A stretch of 64,000 nt of DNA from Sellimonas caecigallum (GTDB lineage Bacteria; Bacillota; Clostridia; Lachnospirales; Lachnospiraceae), in the NCBI RefSeq assembly GCF_019754295.1, contig NZ_VIRV01000001.1:372001-436000 (forward strand). The letters run 5' to 3'. A model generated the notes under the pieces. That model saw only the letters and a program-made list of their open reading frames with translations. It did no database searches and was not told the origin of the DNA. This document shows, piece after piece, positions 17,723 through 25,705 of this stretch. The position numbers and the translations under genes were made by a program. Positions within the stretch are counted from its first letter, which is position 1; every line of letters starts with the position of its first letter.

Positions 17723-18991
17723 TTATTCATTTTCGTTGCTTTCCGTACTTTCCAAAAGTACTTTTATCGTAACCGGCTCAGCCAGAGAGCAATTTCCCGG
17801 GAGCTTCACTTCCACCGGGACATCGTATTCTCCCGGATCTTTATATGTCACGAGATTGATGGAAACACTTCCTTCTTCAAGTTCCAGAGTTTCAAGGATA
17901 TCCTGATCTCCATTTACTTTAATCTCCAGTACATCCTCTGACGGATAAGAATATTTCATCCCTTCTGGCAAGTTATTCACAACAATTGCTCCGGTAGGCA
18001 TCTCCAGTGTTTTGCTTCCTGCCTCCTCGATTCCGATCATGACCACCACCGATCCGGCATTTTTGTCGATCAGTTCCACATCCGGCAGATACGGTGTAAT
18101 ATCCACCACCCGCTCCTCTTTTTTAGTAAGGTTATCCGCCTTCAGCGCACTCGCAGGTATCGTGATCTCTTCCACATTTGCCAACGCTTCTTCGCTTCCG
18201 GCTACCTGCACTTCCGCCGGCTCTGATGTGATTCCGGTAAAGACATAACCGTCTGCCGGAGTGATCTGAGAAGTATTAAATTTCAATGGCAGTTTCTTTG
18301 TCTCCCATACTTCCACCTGTACACGCACGTCATTTTCACTCTTCAAATCTTTCAGTGTGAGCAGTGTCGTATCGATGATCTTTCCTTCCCTGTCATAAAA
18401 TGCCAGCTTGGAATTCAAAACCGCATCCTCCGAAAGTCCTGTCACATCTACTTCAGCCACGACTTTATCGATACGGTCAATGACAGATTTCGGGCCGTCC
18501 ACTCTTACTTTTTCCGGATCAGCCTTAACCTGACCTAGCACATATCCATCCCTCACGCTTCCTGTTGTGGTCGGAGTGATCGGGAAAGTATTCTGCGCCT
18601 CGTCTTCGATTGTGACTTGAAGATTTCTTGGAGTTGAGTAAGCTTCTTCATATTTCCCCGCAAATTCCGGAATCGTCACTTCAATCGGGATTTGGGATCC
18701 AAGCGACATTTCCTTCATATCCGCGTATGCCTTGATATCAGACGCTTCTAATTCATGCAGGACACGTCTCGTCGCTTTTACAGTTACTCTTACCCGATCT
18801 GTTCCTGCCTCCGTCGTGTATGTCTTTCCTTTGCTGGTAACTACTTCGGGATGCAGAATCTCTACCTGTATGTTGGAAAAGGAAACTGTGTCGACCGGAT
18901 TGTCTATATTCACAACAACTGCCCACAGAAATGCGGCAAAGGCAAGCGAAAGAAGCTTCAGGCCGATATTTTTAGTGAGTCTTTTTTTCAT
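17723..18991 (-). CDS. cdaR: YbbR-domain protein, CdaR-type regulator of diadenylate cyclase
   Basis: 422 residues. A single N-terminal membrane helix (about 10-30, LKLLSLAFAAFLWAVVV) anchors an extracellular region built of repeated YbbR domains of about 85 residues each. In Bacillus and Listeria, CdaR binds the membrane cyclase CdaA and tunes c-di-AMP production. The ATG at 18991 lies inside the last codons of cdaA (20-base overlap), so the pair is translationally coupled. In many Firmicutes glmM follows; here an HPr gene does. Confidence 0.9.
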   Translation of the reverse strand: MKKRLTKNIGLKLLSLAFAAFLWAVVVNIDNPVDTVSFSNIQVEILHPEVVTSKGKTYTTEAGTDRVRVTVKATRRVLHELEASDIKAYADMKEMSLGSQIPIEVTIPEFAGKYEEAYSTPRNLQVTIEDEAQNTFPITPTTTGSVRDGYVLGQVKADPEKVRVDGPKSVIDRIDKVVAEVDVTGLSEDAVLNSKLAFYDREGKIIDTTLLTLKDLKSENDVRVQVEVWETKKLPLKFNTSQITPADGYVFTGITSEPAEVQVAGSEEALANVEEITIPASALKADNLTKKEERVVDITPYLPDVELIDKNAGSVVVMIGIEEAGSKTLEMPTGAIVVNNLPEGMKYSYPSEDVLEIKVNGDQDILETLELEEGSVSINLVTYKDPGEYDVPVEVKLPGNCSLAEPVTIKVLLESTESNENE

Positions 18992-19853
18992 GTTTCCGCC
19001 TTCCTTTCCACAATTTCGATATTCCTTTGTTCTCCACAGCTTTATTCTGAATGCCGGCCAATCGCTCTTTCAGATATTCCGGAGTTACATTGCGGACGAG
19101 CTGCCCGCCCTGGGCTACCGACACATACCCGGTCTCTTCTGATACTACGATGATAAGCGCATCGCTTACCTCGCTCATCCCGAGGGCTGCCCGGTGTCTT
19201 GTTCCCAGCTCCTTGCTGATCCCCATATTGTCCGAAAGTGGAAGATAACATGTGGCTGATACGATCCGGTTTCCCCTCACAATAATGGCTCCGTCATGGA
19301 GTGGTGTATTATGTTCAAAAATATTGATCAGCACCTGAGACGAAACGATACAGTCGAGCGCGATCCCCGTACTTTCATATTCTGTAAGACGGATAGCCTG
19401 CTCTACCACGATCAGCGCCCCTGTCTTAACTTTTCCCATCGAAAAGCATGCCTGTGTGATGCCGTCCAGCGTCTTCTGTGAAAAGCGCTCGTTTTCCTTT
19501 CCGGCATCGATTGGAACAATAGCCGTCAAGAACTTTTTCTCCCCAAGCTTCTCCAGCGCTCTTCTGAGCTCCGGCTGGAATACTACAATGGCCGCGATGG
19601 CAAGTACCGACACACTGTTTCTTGCGATCCATAGGATCGTGTTCATCTTAAATATGGCGGCAAGCAGGATAAAGATTGCAAGGAACAAAATTCCCTTCAG
19701 AAGCATCCATGCCTTTGTATTCTTGATCCATATCATAATCTGATAGATCAAAAAAGCCACGATGATGATCTCCACCACATCAGTCCATCTCAGATCCGGA
19801 AAATACCAGTCTGTAAAATATAGTCCCATAATCTGTGAAATCTTACTTTCCAT
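18972..19853 (-). CDS. cdaA: Membrane diadenylate cyclase (c-di-AMP synthase)
   Basis: 293 residues from ATG 19853, with AGGAGG 8 bases upstream (the GTG at 19862 would overlap the ribosome site). Three N-terminal membrane helices (about 25-105) are followed by a DAC domain. The catalytic DGA motif is in LHDGAIIV and the RHR motif in GTRHRAALG, both intact. The enzyme condenses two ATP into c-di-AMP, an essential second messenger controlling potassium, osmolytes and wall homeostasis in Firmicutes. It is followed by its partner cdaR. A perfect TTGACA is visible about 45 bases upstream, but no matching -10 was found. Confidence 0.95.
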   Translation of the reverse strand: MESKISQIMGLYFTDWYFPDLRWTDVVEIIIVAFLIYQIMIWIKNTKAWMLLKGILFLAIFILLAAIFKMNTILWIARNSVSVLAIAAIVVFQPELRRALEKLGEKKFLTAIVPIDAGKENERFSQKTLDGITQACFSMGKVKTGALIVVEQAIRLTEYESTGIALDCIVSSQVLINIFEHNTPLHDGAIIVRGNRIVSATCYLPLSDNMGISKELGTRHRAALGMSEVSDALIIVVSEETGYVSVAQGGQLVRNVTPEYLKERLAGIQNKAVENKGISKLWKGRRKHEKKTH

Positions 19854-19926
19854 CTTTGCCACCTCCTGTTCTTTCTATACTCCTTAACATTCTTGTCAAA
19901 ACCCCTTTTATCTATATGAATCTTGT

Positions 19927-21063
19927 TTAATTTCTGTTCTTTTCTTCTTTATCCTGAAGTTCCTTTTTGATAATCTCTTCCAGGTCAATCTCCTCCTGAA
20001 GCCGTTTTGCCAGCAAAAGTTCTTCTGTCATTCCCGGAATAAAAGAAGTCTCTTCTGTTTTCTTTCCTTCCCGTGTTTCCGGCTTTGGATGTTCCGCTTT
20101 TGACTCCGTCTGGTTTTCTTCCCCTTCTTCTTTTCTGTCATGCCTCCGTTTGCTGATCTGTTTCACTTTTTTCTCCGGAACAGTGACGGACACTTTCGGT
20201 ATGGCTTTCACGTAATAATAGTATTCATCGTCTTCATACTGAAACTTCTCCGCTCTCGAGTAATCCACTGAAAACACGCAGAATTCCAAGATCAATGCCA
20301 AGATTACCGAAATGATATTTCCAAATATGACTGTGATATACGGGAACTGAATGTTGAGAGCAATACCTCCTGCCACGATGACAATAATATCTGCCACAGC
20401 TCCCGCCGCCATAGCTATCTTCCACGAATGATCCGCCTCACTTCTGCGCACGGTATAAACAATCAGCACGCAGACAGCAAAGGAGGCAACATAGGTCCAC
20501 ATCTCACTATTCTGCATGACCTGTGTGGCAAACAGCGTCATCTGACCGGTAATGCCATCAGCCCCTGTGACTACAGTGGAAGATACTTCCAAGTATGTCA
20601 TTATATAATATATAATCGTTCCAAAACAGATCGGTATAATGCATGTCGGTACACTTGTCAGTGCAAATGCAATCGGCACTGCAAACGGAATCTTAAAGCA
20701 GAACGCGATAACCATCAGCAGTACGATGATCGCCTTATCCGGCGCAAACCGGAAATAAAAAATCAGCATCACGGCGAAAATCGCTGCAGCCACGAGCAAT
20801 ACTCCCATGGATAAAGCCTGCATATGTATGAGCATAAGCACCGCTGAAGCAATGACCGTAAACGTGCAAGGCAAAAATGCACAGATCACTGCCAGTACAA
20901 CAGTGACGACCGGGTTGGCAAAAGTTTCCATAAATCCCATTTTGGAATTGATCAGATAAAAAACAATAAATGCCAGAAGCAATTGGATCATCTTGTCGAT
21001 GCCCTTGGAGTACTTGGCATAAAATGCCTGAAGTTGTTCTTTCAACACAAACAGACTACTCAT
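19927..21063 (-). CDS. Polytopic membrane protein of unknown function with charged cytoplasmic tail
   Basis: 378 residues from ATG 21063 (AGGAAG upstream); the longer frame to 21087 has no ribosome site. About nine or ten hydrophobic segments fill residues 20-275. The C-terminal 100 residues are highly charged (many Lys/Glu, with a predicted helical stretch near the end). I do not recognise a catalytic motif. It overlaps the upstream small membrane protein gene by 8 bases and precedes cdaA by 73 bases, so the two membrane proteins and the cyclase are probably coexpressed. A link to c-di-AMP or envelope physiology is inference from context only. Confidence 0.8.
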   Translation of the reverse strand: MSSLFVLKEQLQAFYAKYSKGIDKMIQLLLAFIVFYLINSKMGFMETFANPVVTVVLAVICAFLPCTFTVIASAVLMLIHMQALSMGVLLVAAAIFAVMLIFYFRFAPDKAIIVLLMVIAFCFKIPFAVPIAFALTSVPTCIIPICFGTIIYYIMTYLEVSSTVVTGADGITGQMTLFATQVMQNSEMWTYVASFAVCVLIVYTVRRSEADHSWKIAMAAGAVADIIVIVAGGIALNIQFPYITVIFGNIISVILALILEFCVFSVDYSRAEKFQYEDDEYYYYVKAIPKVSVTVPEKKVKQISKRRHDRKEEGEENQTESKAEHPKPETREGKKTEETSFIPGMTEELLLAKRLQEEIDLEEIIKKELQDKEEKNRN

Positions 21064-21463
21064 ATTTTTTCTTCCTTTCCTGACCATAATATCTTTCCAG
21101 CTGCGTAAGCATACGGGTGTATTTTTTCACTCTTCCTCTGGCTCTCGTATGCTTTTTCTGATAAAATCTGGATGCAAACAACCCGTAAGATATGAGAAGG
21201 ACGATATAAACGATCAGAATTGCCGCTGCTATGACTGCAAGCATGAGTAATCCGAGATTTTCCAATATCATATCCAAAAATACCACAGCAAGAACCCCGA
21301 TGATCAGCGCATAACCGATCGTTACCCAGATCAGCGTCAGGATCGTCTGAAAACTGGTATAGTCTTTTTTATGGTAGGAACTGATCTTAAAATCCTCTTG
21401 CCCTTGTTTCTCCTCGTACATCGCCATTTTATTCATCAGCTTGATTTTTTCTTCGTTAATCAT
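21056..21463 (-). CDS. Small two-helix membrane protein of unknown function
   Basis: 135 residues. A charged N-terminus (about 1-38) is followed by two hydrophobic segments (about 40-65 and 70-95) and a basic Lys/Arg-rich C-terminus. AGAGGTGG lies before the ATG at 21463. The stop overlaps the start of the larger membrane protein, so they may form a two-component membrane complex. No known domain is recognised. It has its own good promoter, which lies within the 3' end of comFC. Confidence 0.78.
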   Translation of the reverse strand: MINEEKIKLMNKMAMYEEKQGQEDFKISSYHKKDYTSFQTILTLIWVTIGYALIIGVLAVVFLDMILENLGLLMLAVIAAAILIVYIVLLISYGLFASRFYQKKHTRARGRVKKYTRMLTQLERYYGQERKKKYE

Positions 21464-21503
21464 AAGCCACCTCTGTCAGTTTTATTTTAAAAAACCATTT
21501 TCA

Positions 21504-21532
21504 GTATACCAAAAATCAAATATCTTGTCCAA
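21504..21532 (-). promoter_or_regulatory. Sigma-A promoter ahead of membrane protein-cdaA-leuA operon
   Basis: On the minus strand -35 TGGACA (21527-21532) and -10 TATACT (21504-21509) have 17-base spacing. The -35 lies within the last codons of comFC. The first gene start is about 41 bases downstream of the -10. Confidence 0.65.
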
Positions 21533-22223
21533 CACTTATCGTGAAAAAGAACGTATTGCGCACACCGGCTTTTTTCAGCGCTTTCGCCGCCTCATTGATG
21601 GTGTTTCCTGTCGTATAGATATCGTCGATGAGAAGTACACTGTCCGGCAGTCTGCCTTCTGTTTTCGTGGAAAAACTTCTTTCAAGATTTCCCTTTCTTT
21701 TGTTTCTGGAAAGTGTTTTTTGTGCTTCTGTCTGTCTCGTCCTGATAAGAAGATCTTTTCTAACCGGTATCCCTGAAAGCTCAGAAAGTCTGTCTGCCAG
21801 AACCTCAGCCTGATTAAATCCTCTCTGGTGCTTCTTTTTCCTGTTCATAGGGATCGGGACGATCGCTTCTATCTCCCATTTCTCAAGCAGTTTTCCATAC
21901 CGCCTCATCCATTCTTTTGCATAAAACTCTGCGTAAACTCTCCTGTTCCTAAATTTGAACTGATAAATAGAATCACTTGCCGGCGGTCTGTGTATCCACA
22001 GACTTCGTCCTTGCTCATACCAGCACGCCTTTTCTTTTATTCGCTCCGCACAGTCTCGGCAATATTCTGTCTGTGTATTGCTTATGGTTTTCCCACATTT
22101 CTTGCAAGTGGGTTCGTGTACACTTTTTAATTTCTTTCGACATTTTTTGCATACTTCATCAACTTCTACGTTTCCACAAAAGGGACATACATGAGGATAT
22201 AGCAGCTCGCCTATTTTTTTCAT
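21516..22223 (-). CDS. comFC: ComF family phosphoribosyltransferase-like protein
   Basis: 235 residues. An N-terminal four-to-eight-Cys zinc region (CPFCG, CKKC, CKKCG, CRDC) is followed by a phosphoribosyltransferase fold with VLLIDDIYTTGNT, the PRPP-binding loop. ComFC is needed for DNA uptake during natural transformation and has been linked to single-stranded DNA handling. The conserved VPIPMNRKKKHQRGFNQAE segment is complete. The ATG lacks a strong ribosome site, and the gene lies 33 bases after recD2, so translation may depend on coupling. No other competence genes are visible. Confidence 0.9.
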   Translation of the reverse strand: MKKIGELLYPHVCPFCGNVEVDEVCKKCRKKLKSVHEPTCKKCGKTISNTQTEYCRDCAERIKEKACWYEQGRSLWIHRPPASDSIYQFKFRNRRVYAEFYAKEWMRRYGKLLEKWEIEAIVPIPMNRKKKHQRGFNQAEVLADRLSELSGIPVRKDLLIRTRQTEAQKTLSRNKRKGNLERSFSTKTEGRLPDSVLLIDDIYTTGNTINEAAKALKKAGVRNTFFFTISVGQDI

Positions 22224-22256
22224 TCTTTTTTTGAAACTCTGATTCTTCCCTCTCGT

Positions 22257-24467
22257 TTACAAAAACTCTGCTATGTGCTCCGCAAGGCTTGTGTTTCTTT
22301 TCTGTTCTTCCACATTTTGGATCATCTCCTGAAAAACAGTATCACTTCCTACAAGTGTAACACATTTCCTCGCTCTTGTCACAGCAGTATACAAAAGATT
22401 CCGACAATATAACTGCCTCGGACCTGCAAGCAGCGGAATGATCACTGCCGGATATTCACTTCCCTGTGATTTATGTATCGTAACTGCATAGGCAAGCTCC
22501 AGCTCATCCAGCATTTTGAAAGGATAGGTTACCTTCCTTTTTTCATCATATTCTACTTCCAGCGTCTCGTCATATGTATTGATCTTTGTTATAATCCCCA
22601 TATCGCCATTGAAAACGCCAATACCTTTGTCGACTACAAGACCATACTTTGTTGCGATCTCCCACTCCAATTGATAATTATTTTTCACTTGCATAACCTT
22701 ATCGCCCACACGGAATAATTTCTCTCCGTATTCCTTCTCCGCCTTCTTATCGGACGGCGGGTTCAGATACTGCTGCAAAATTCTATTTAATCGTTCCACA
22801 CCCAGGAGTCCTTTTTTCATCGGAGTAAGCACCTGGATATCGGACATACGTGCATCCACATATTTGGGCAATTTTTTCTGGATCAATGTCAGGACGACGC
22901 TGATAATTACATTGGCATCCTGCCGTTTCAGGAAAAAAAAGTCTTTGCTTTTATTGTCAAGGACGACTTCCTGCCCAGCATTGATCTTGTGGGCGTTCAT
23001 GACAATATCGCTTTCCTGTGCCTGCCGAAAAATTTTTGTCAGCATAACTACCCTGAAAACCTTAGAATCTATAATATCTTTCAATACTTTCCCAGGGCCT
23101 ACAGACGGCAGCTGATTGATATCCCCTACAAGGATCAGCCTTGTTCCCGGAACGATCGCCGAAAGGAGCGCATGCATCAGCGGAAGATCTACCATGGACA
23201 TCTCATCGATGATAACCGCATCGGTTTCCAGTGGATTTTCCCTGTTTCTTCCAAATCCTCCAGTCTTGCCTTCTTCCGGATTTCCGCTTACTTCCAAAAG
23301 ACGATGTATCGTCTGTGCTTCATATCCCGTCGCCTCCGTCATTCGTTTAGCCGCCCTTCCAGTCGGCGCTGCGAGACGGATATCCATCCCTTCACTTTCG
23401 AAATATCGTATCATGGCATTTATCGTTGTTGTCTTCCCGGTTCCCGGCCCGCCTGTCAGGACAAACACTCCGCTTTTTACTGCCTCTTTCACTGCCTCCC
23501 TCTGCTTTTCGTCCAGTCTAAGCTCTCCGTACTCTTCCAGTTTTTCCAGTCTTCGAAGGATCATATCGTCGTCTTCCTCGTAATCGATATCCAGATCATG
23601 AAGCATTTTTGCCGTATTTAGTTCCATATAGTAGTATTTTGCCGGATAAATTCTGACAGATTCTTCGTTCTTTTTCATTACAATTTTTCTTTCCATCGCC
23701 AAATCCATCAGATACTTTTCAATATCTTCGATCTGCACTCCCAGAAGTTCCGACGTTTTTTTCAACAGCACATCTTCGTACAAAAAAATATGGCCTTCCG
23801 CAAGACTTTGCAAAAGCGTATAGAAAATGCCGCTCTTAATCCGAAAATCCGAATCAGTGTGTATGCCTATCCTCGCTGCGATCTCATCCGCTGTCTTAAA
23901 GCCAATTCCTTCGATATCATCTGCCAGTCGATAAGGATTTTCCTCCAAAATATGATAAATCCTTGTCCCGTATTTCTGATAGATCTTCACGGCAAGTGTC
24001 AGACTGATGCCGTATTTCTGCAGGTAGATCATCGCCTGTCGCAGATCTTTTTTTTCCTCCACCTGCTCTGCTATCTCCCGAGCTTTTTTCTCACTGATCC
24101 CCTTGATCTCTGCCAGGCGTTCCGGTTCTTCCTCAATGATGCGAAACGTGTCCTTCCTGAATTTTGCCACGATCTTTCCTGCCAGAGCCGGTCCGATCCC
24201 CTTTATTGCGCCGGAGCCAAGATATCGCTCAACTGCTTCCAAATCCTCCGGTTCTTTGATCCGATGTTCTTCTACTTTAAGCTGAACTCCGTAGGTCGGA
24301 TGTGTGACATATTCTCCGGAAAGTTCCAGAAACTCCCCATCTCCAATATATGCAAATTTGCCGACACACGTTAACTCTCCATCTTCATTATTCAGCTGAA
24401 ACACCGTGTAGCCGTTGTCTTCGTTCCTAAAGACAATGTGATCCACATATCCTGTTATTTTTTCCAA
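22257..24467 (-). CDS. recD2: RecD2-type ATP-dependent DNA helicase
   Basis: 736 residues with a TTG start at 24467: GGAGG lies 6 bases before it, and the encoded N-terminus (EKITGYVDHIVFRNEDNGY) is where the family begins. A longer ATG frame to 24521 would read through the upstream terminator hairpin. Order: N-terminal OB-like domain (about 1-75), helix-hairpin-helix repeats (GIGPALAGKI, GISEKKAREI, GIGFKTADEI), SF1B helicase core with Walker A GGPGTGKTTT near residue 345, Walker B DEMSM, and a C-terminal motif VTIHKSQGSEYPAV. RecD2 unwinds DNA 5'-3' and acts in repair without RecBC. Confidence 0.92.
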   Translation of the reverse strand: MEKITGYVDHIVFRNEDNGYTVFQLNNEDGELTCVGKFAYIGDGEFLELSGEYVTHPTYGVQLKVEEHRIKEPEDLEAVERYLGSGAIKGIGPALAGKIVAKFRKDTFRIIEEEPERLAEIKGISEKKAREIAEQVEEKKDLRQAMIYLQKYGISLTLAVKIYQKYGTRIYHILEENPYRLADDIEGIGFKTADEIAARIGIHTDSDFRIKSGIFYTLLQSLAEGHIFLYEDVLLKKTSELLGVQIEDIEKYLMDLAMERKIVMKKNEESVRIYPAKYYYMELNTAKMLHDLDIDYEEDDDMILRRLEKLEEYGELRLDEKQREAVKEAVKSGVFVLTGGPGTGKTTTINAMIRYFESEGMDIRLAAPTGRAAKRMTEATGYEAQTIHRLLEVSGNPEEGKTGGFGRNRENPLETDAVIIDEMSMVDLPLMHALLSAIVPGTRLILVGDINQLPSVGPGKVLKDIIDSKVFRVVMLTKIFRQAQESDIVMNAHKINAGQEVVLDNKSKDFFFLKRQDANVIISVVLTLIQKKLPKYVDARMSDIQVLTPMKKGLLGVERLNRILQQYLNPPSDKKAEKEYGEKLFRVGDKVMQVKNNYQLEWEIATKYGLVVDKGIGVFNGDMGIITKINTYDETLEVEYDEKRKVTYPFKMLDELELAYAVTIHKSQGSEYPAVIIPLLAGPRQLYCRNLLYTAVTRARKCVTLVGSDTVFQEMIQNVEEQKRNTSLAEHIAEFL

Positions 24468-24494
24468 GTTTACCCTCCGTCTCTGATGCAGAAA

Positions 24495-24528
24495 AGAACT
24501 GCCGCAGAATATTTTCTGCAACAGTTCT
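24495..24528 (-). terminator. Intrinsic terminator after mreB
   Basis: On the minus strand AGAACTG pairs with CAGTTCT, enclosing a second stem GCAGAA/TTCTGC with a 4-base loop, and is followed by TTTCTG. It starts just after the mreB stop. Confidence 0.7.
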
Positions 24529-24536
24529 CTCTATGT

Positions 24537-25535
24537 TTATGCATTGAATTTTTTGCTCTCACTCATAAATTCCACAAACTGACCGGTACCGATCGCTACA
24601 ACCTTCATCGGATCTTCCGCAGTCATCGTGTTGATGCCTGTCTTCTCTTCAATCAGCTCTTCCAGACCTCTCAGCAGAGCGCCTCCTCCAGTCAGGACAA
24701 TGCCCCGATCCAGAATATCTGCAGAAAGTTCCGGCGGAGTCCTCTCCAGTACTCCGATAACCGCTTCCACAATCTGGCTGGTAGGCTCTCTGAGCGCCTC
24801 CTCCGTCTCAGAGGAAGTCACTGTAACCGTCTTTGGAAGTCCTGTCACAAGATTTCGCCCTCTTACCTCGATCGCTTCGTCTTCCACGAGCGGGTAAGTC
24901 GTACCAATCCGGATCTTGATATCTTCTGCGGTACGCTCTCCAATCAAAAGATTGTGTTTCTTTCTCATATATCTTACAATAGCCTCATCAAAATCATCCC
25001 CGGCGATCTTGATGGATGTATTGACAACCGTTCCGCCAAGGGAAATGACCGCAATGTCGGATGTTCCTCCTCCAATGTCCACAATCATATTTCCGCATGC
25101 TTTGGATATGTCAATTCCAGCTCCGATGGCTGCTGCCACCGGCTCCTCAATCAGATGAACCTCTCTCGCTCCAGCGGCAAATGTAGCTTCCTCCACGGCC
25201 TTTTTTTCCACTTCCGTCACACCGCTTGGAACACAGACGCTGATGCGCGGCTTTTTAAAAGTACGTTTTCCAAGTGCTTTCTGGACAAAATACTTGATCA
25301 TCTTTTCTGTGACCGTGTAGTCTGAGATAACTCCCTGCCTGAGAGGCCTTACTGCCACAATATTTCCCGGTGTTCTGCCAAGCATCAGACGTGCATCTTC
25401 CCCGATCGCACGGATAGCATTCGTATCTCTGTCAAATGCGACTACAGAAGGTTCTTTTAGCACAACGCCCTTTCCTTTCACATAAACAAGAACGCTCGCA
25501 GTTCCCAAATCGATTCCAATATCTACTGATGACAT
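24537..25535 (-). CDS. mreB: Rod shape-determining protein MreB/Mbl (bacterial actin)
   Basis: 332 residues. This actin-like ATPase forms membrane-associated filaments that guide lateral wall synthesis. Motifs seen are DIGIDLGTASVLVY (phosphate 1), DIGGGTSDIAVIS (phosphate 2) and the adenosine motif in LTGGGALLRGLEEL. The ATG at 25535 is preceded by TTG 25538 and by AAAGGGG 9-12 bases upstream, so either may be used. No mreC or mreD follows, unlike the classical mreBCD operon; the gene stands alone between its promoter and terminator and may be the Mbl-like paralogue. Confidence 0.92.
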   Translation of the reverse strand: MSSVDIGIDLGTASVLVYVKGKGVVLKEPSVVAFDRDTNAIRAIGEDARLMLGRTPGNIVAVRPLRQGVISDYTVTEKMIKYFVQKALGKRTFKKPRISVCVPSGVTEVEKKAVEEATFAAGAREVHLIEEPVAAAIGAGIDISKACGNMIVDIGGGTSDIAVISLGGTVVNTSIKIAGDDFDEAIVRYMRKKHNLLIGERTAEDIKIRIGTTYPLVEDEAIEVRGRNLVTGLPKTVTVTSSETEEALREPTSQIVEAVIGVLERTPPELSADILDRGIVLTGGGALLRGLEELIEEKTGINTMTAEDPMKVVAIGTGQFVEFMSESKKFNA

Positions 25536-25650
25536 CAATCAAATAAACCCCTTTCACAAATCCCATCTATTTCCATCATCTTTCGTCTATCATACTTCCT
25601 CTTCTGCGCTGCGGCAGGCATAAATACACATCCCACAGCATACATTTGTT

Positions 25651-25679
25651 ATTATAATCAATCTTCCTTTAAATGGAAA
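25651..25679 (-). promoter_or_regulatory. Promoter of mreB
   Basis: On the minus strand -35 TTTCCA (25674-25679), 17-base spacer, -10 TATAAT (25651-25656). It would give a leader of about 110 bases before the mreB start; no clear riboswitch fold was recognised in that leader. Confidence 0.6.
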
Positions 25680-25705
25680 GAGTTTTTTCCAAGAAAATAG
25701 AAGTT

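Noticed and set aside
19880-19890. TTGACA ahead of cdaA as a promoter
   Set aside because: The hexamer is perfect but the nearest TATAGA is only about 14 bases away, so no acceptable -10 spacing; left as a remark only.
25680-25705. Terminator after uvrA
   Set aside because: Only a weak 5-bp GGAAA/TTTCC stem and poor T-run; not supported well enough to list.
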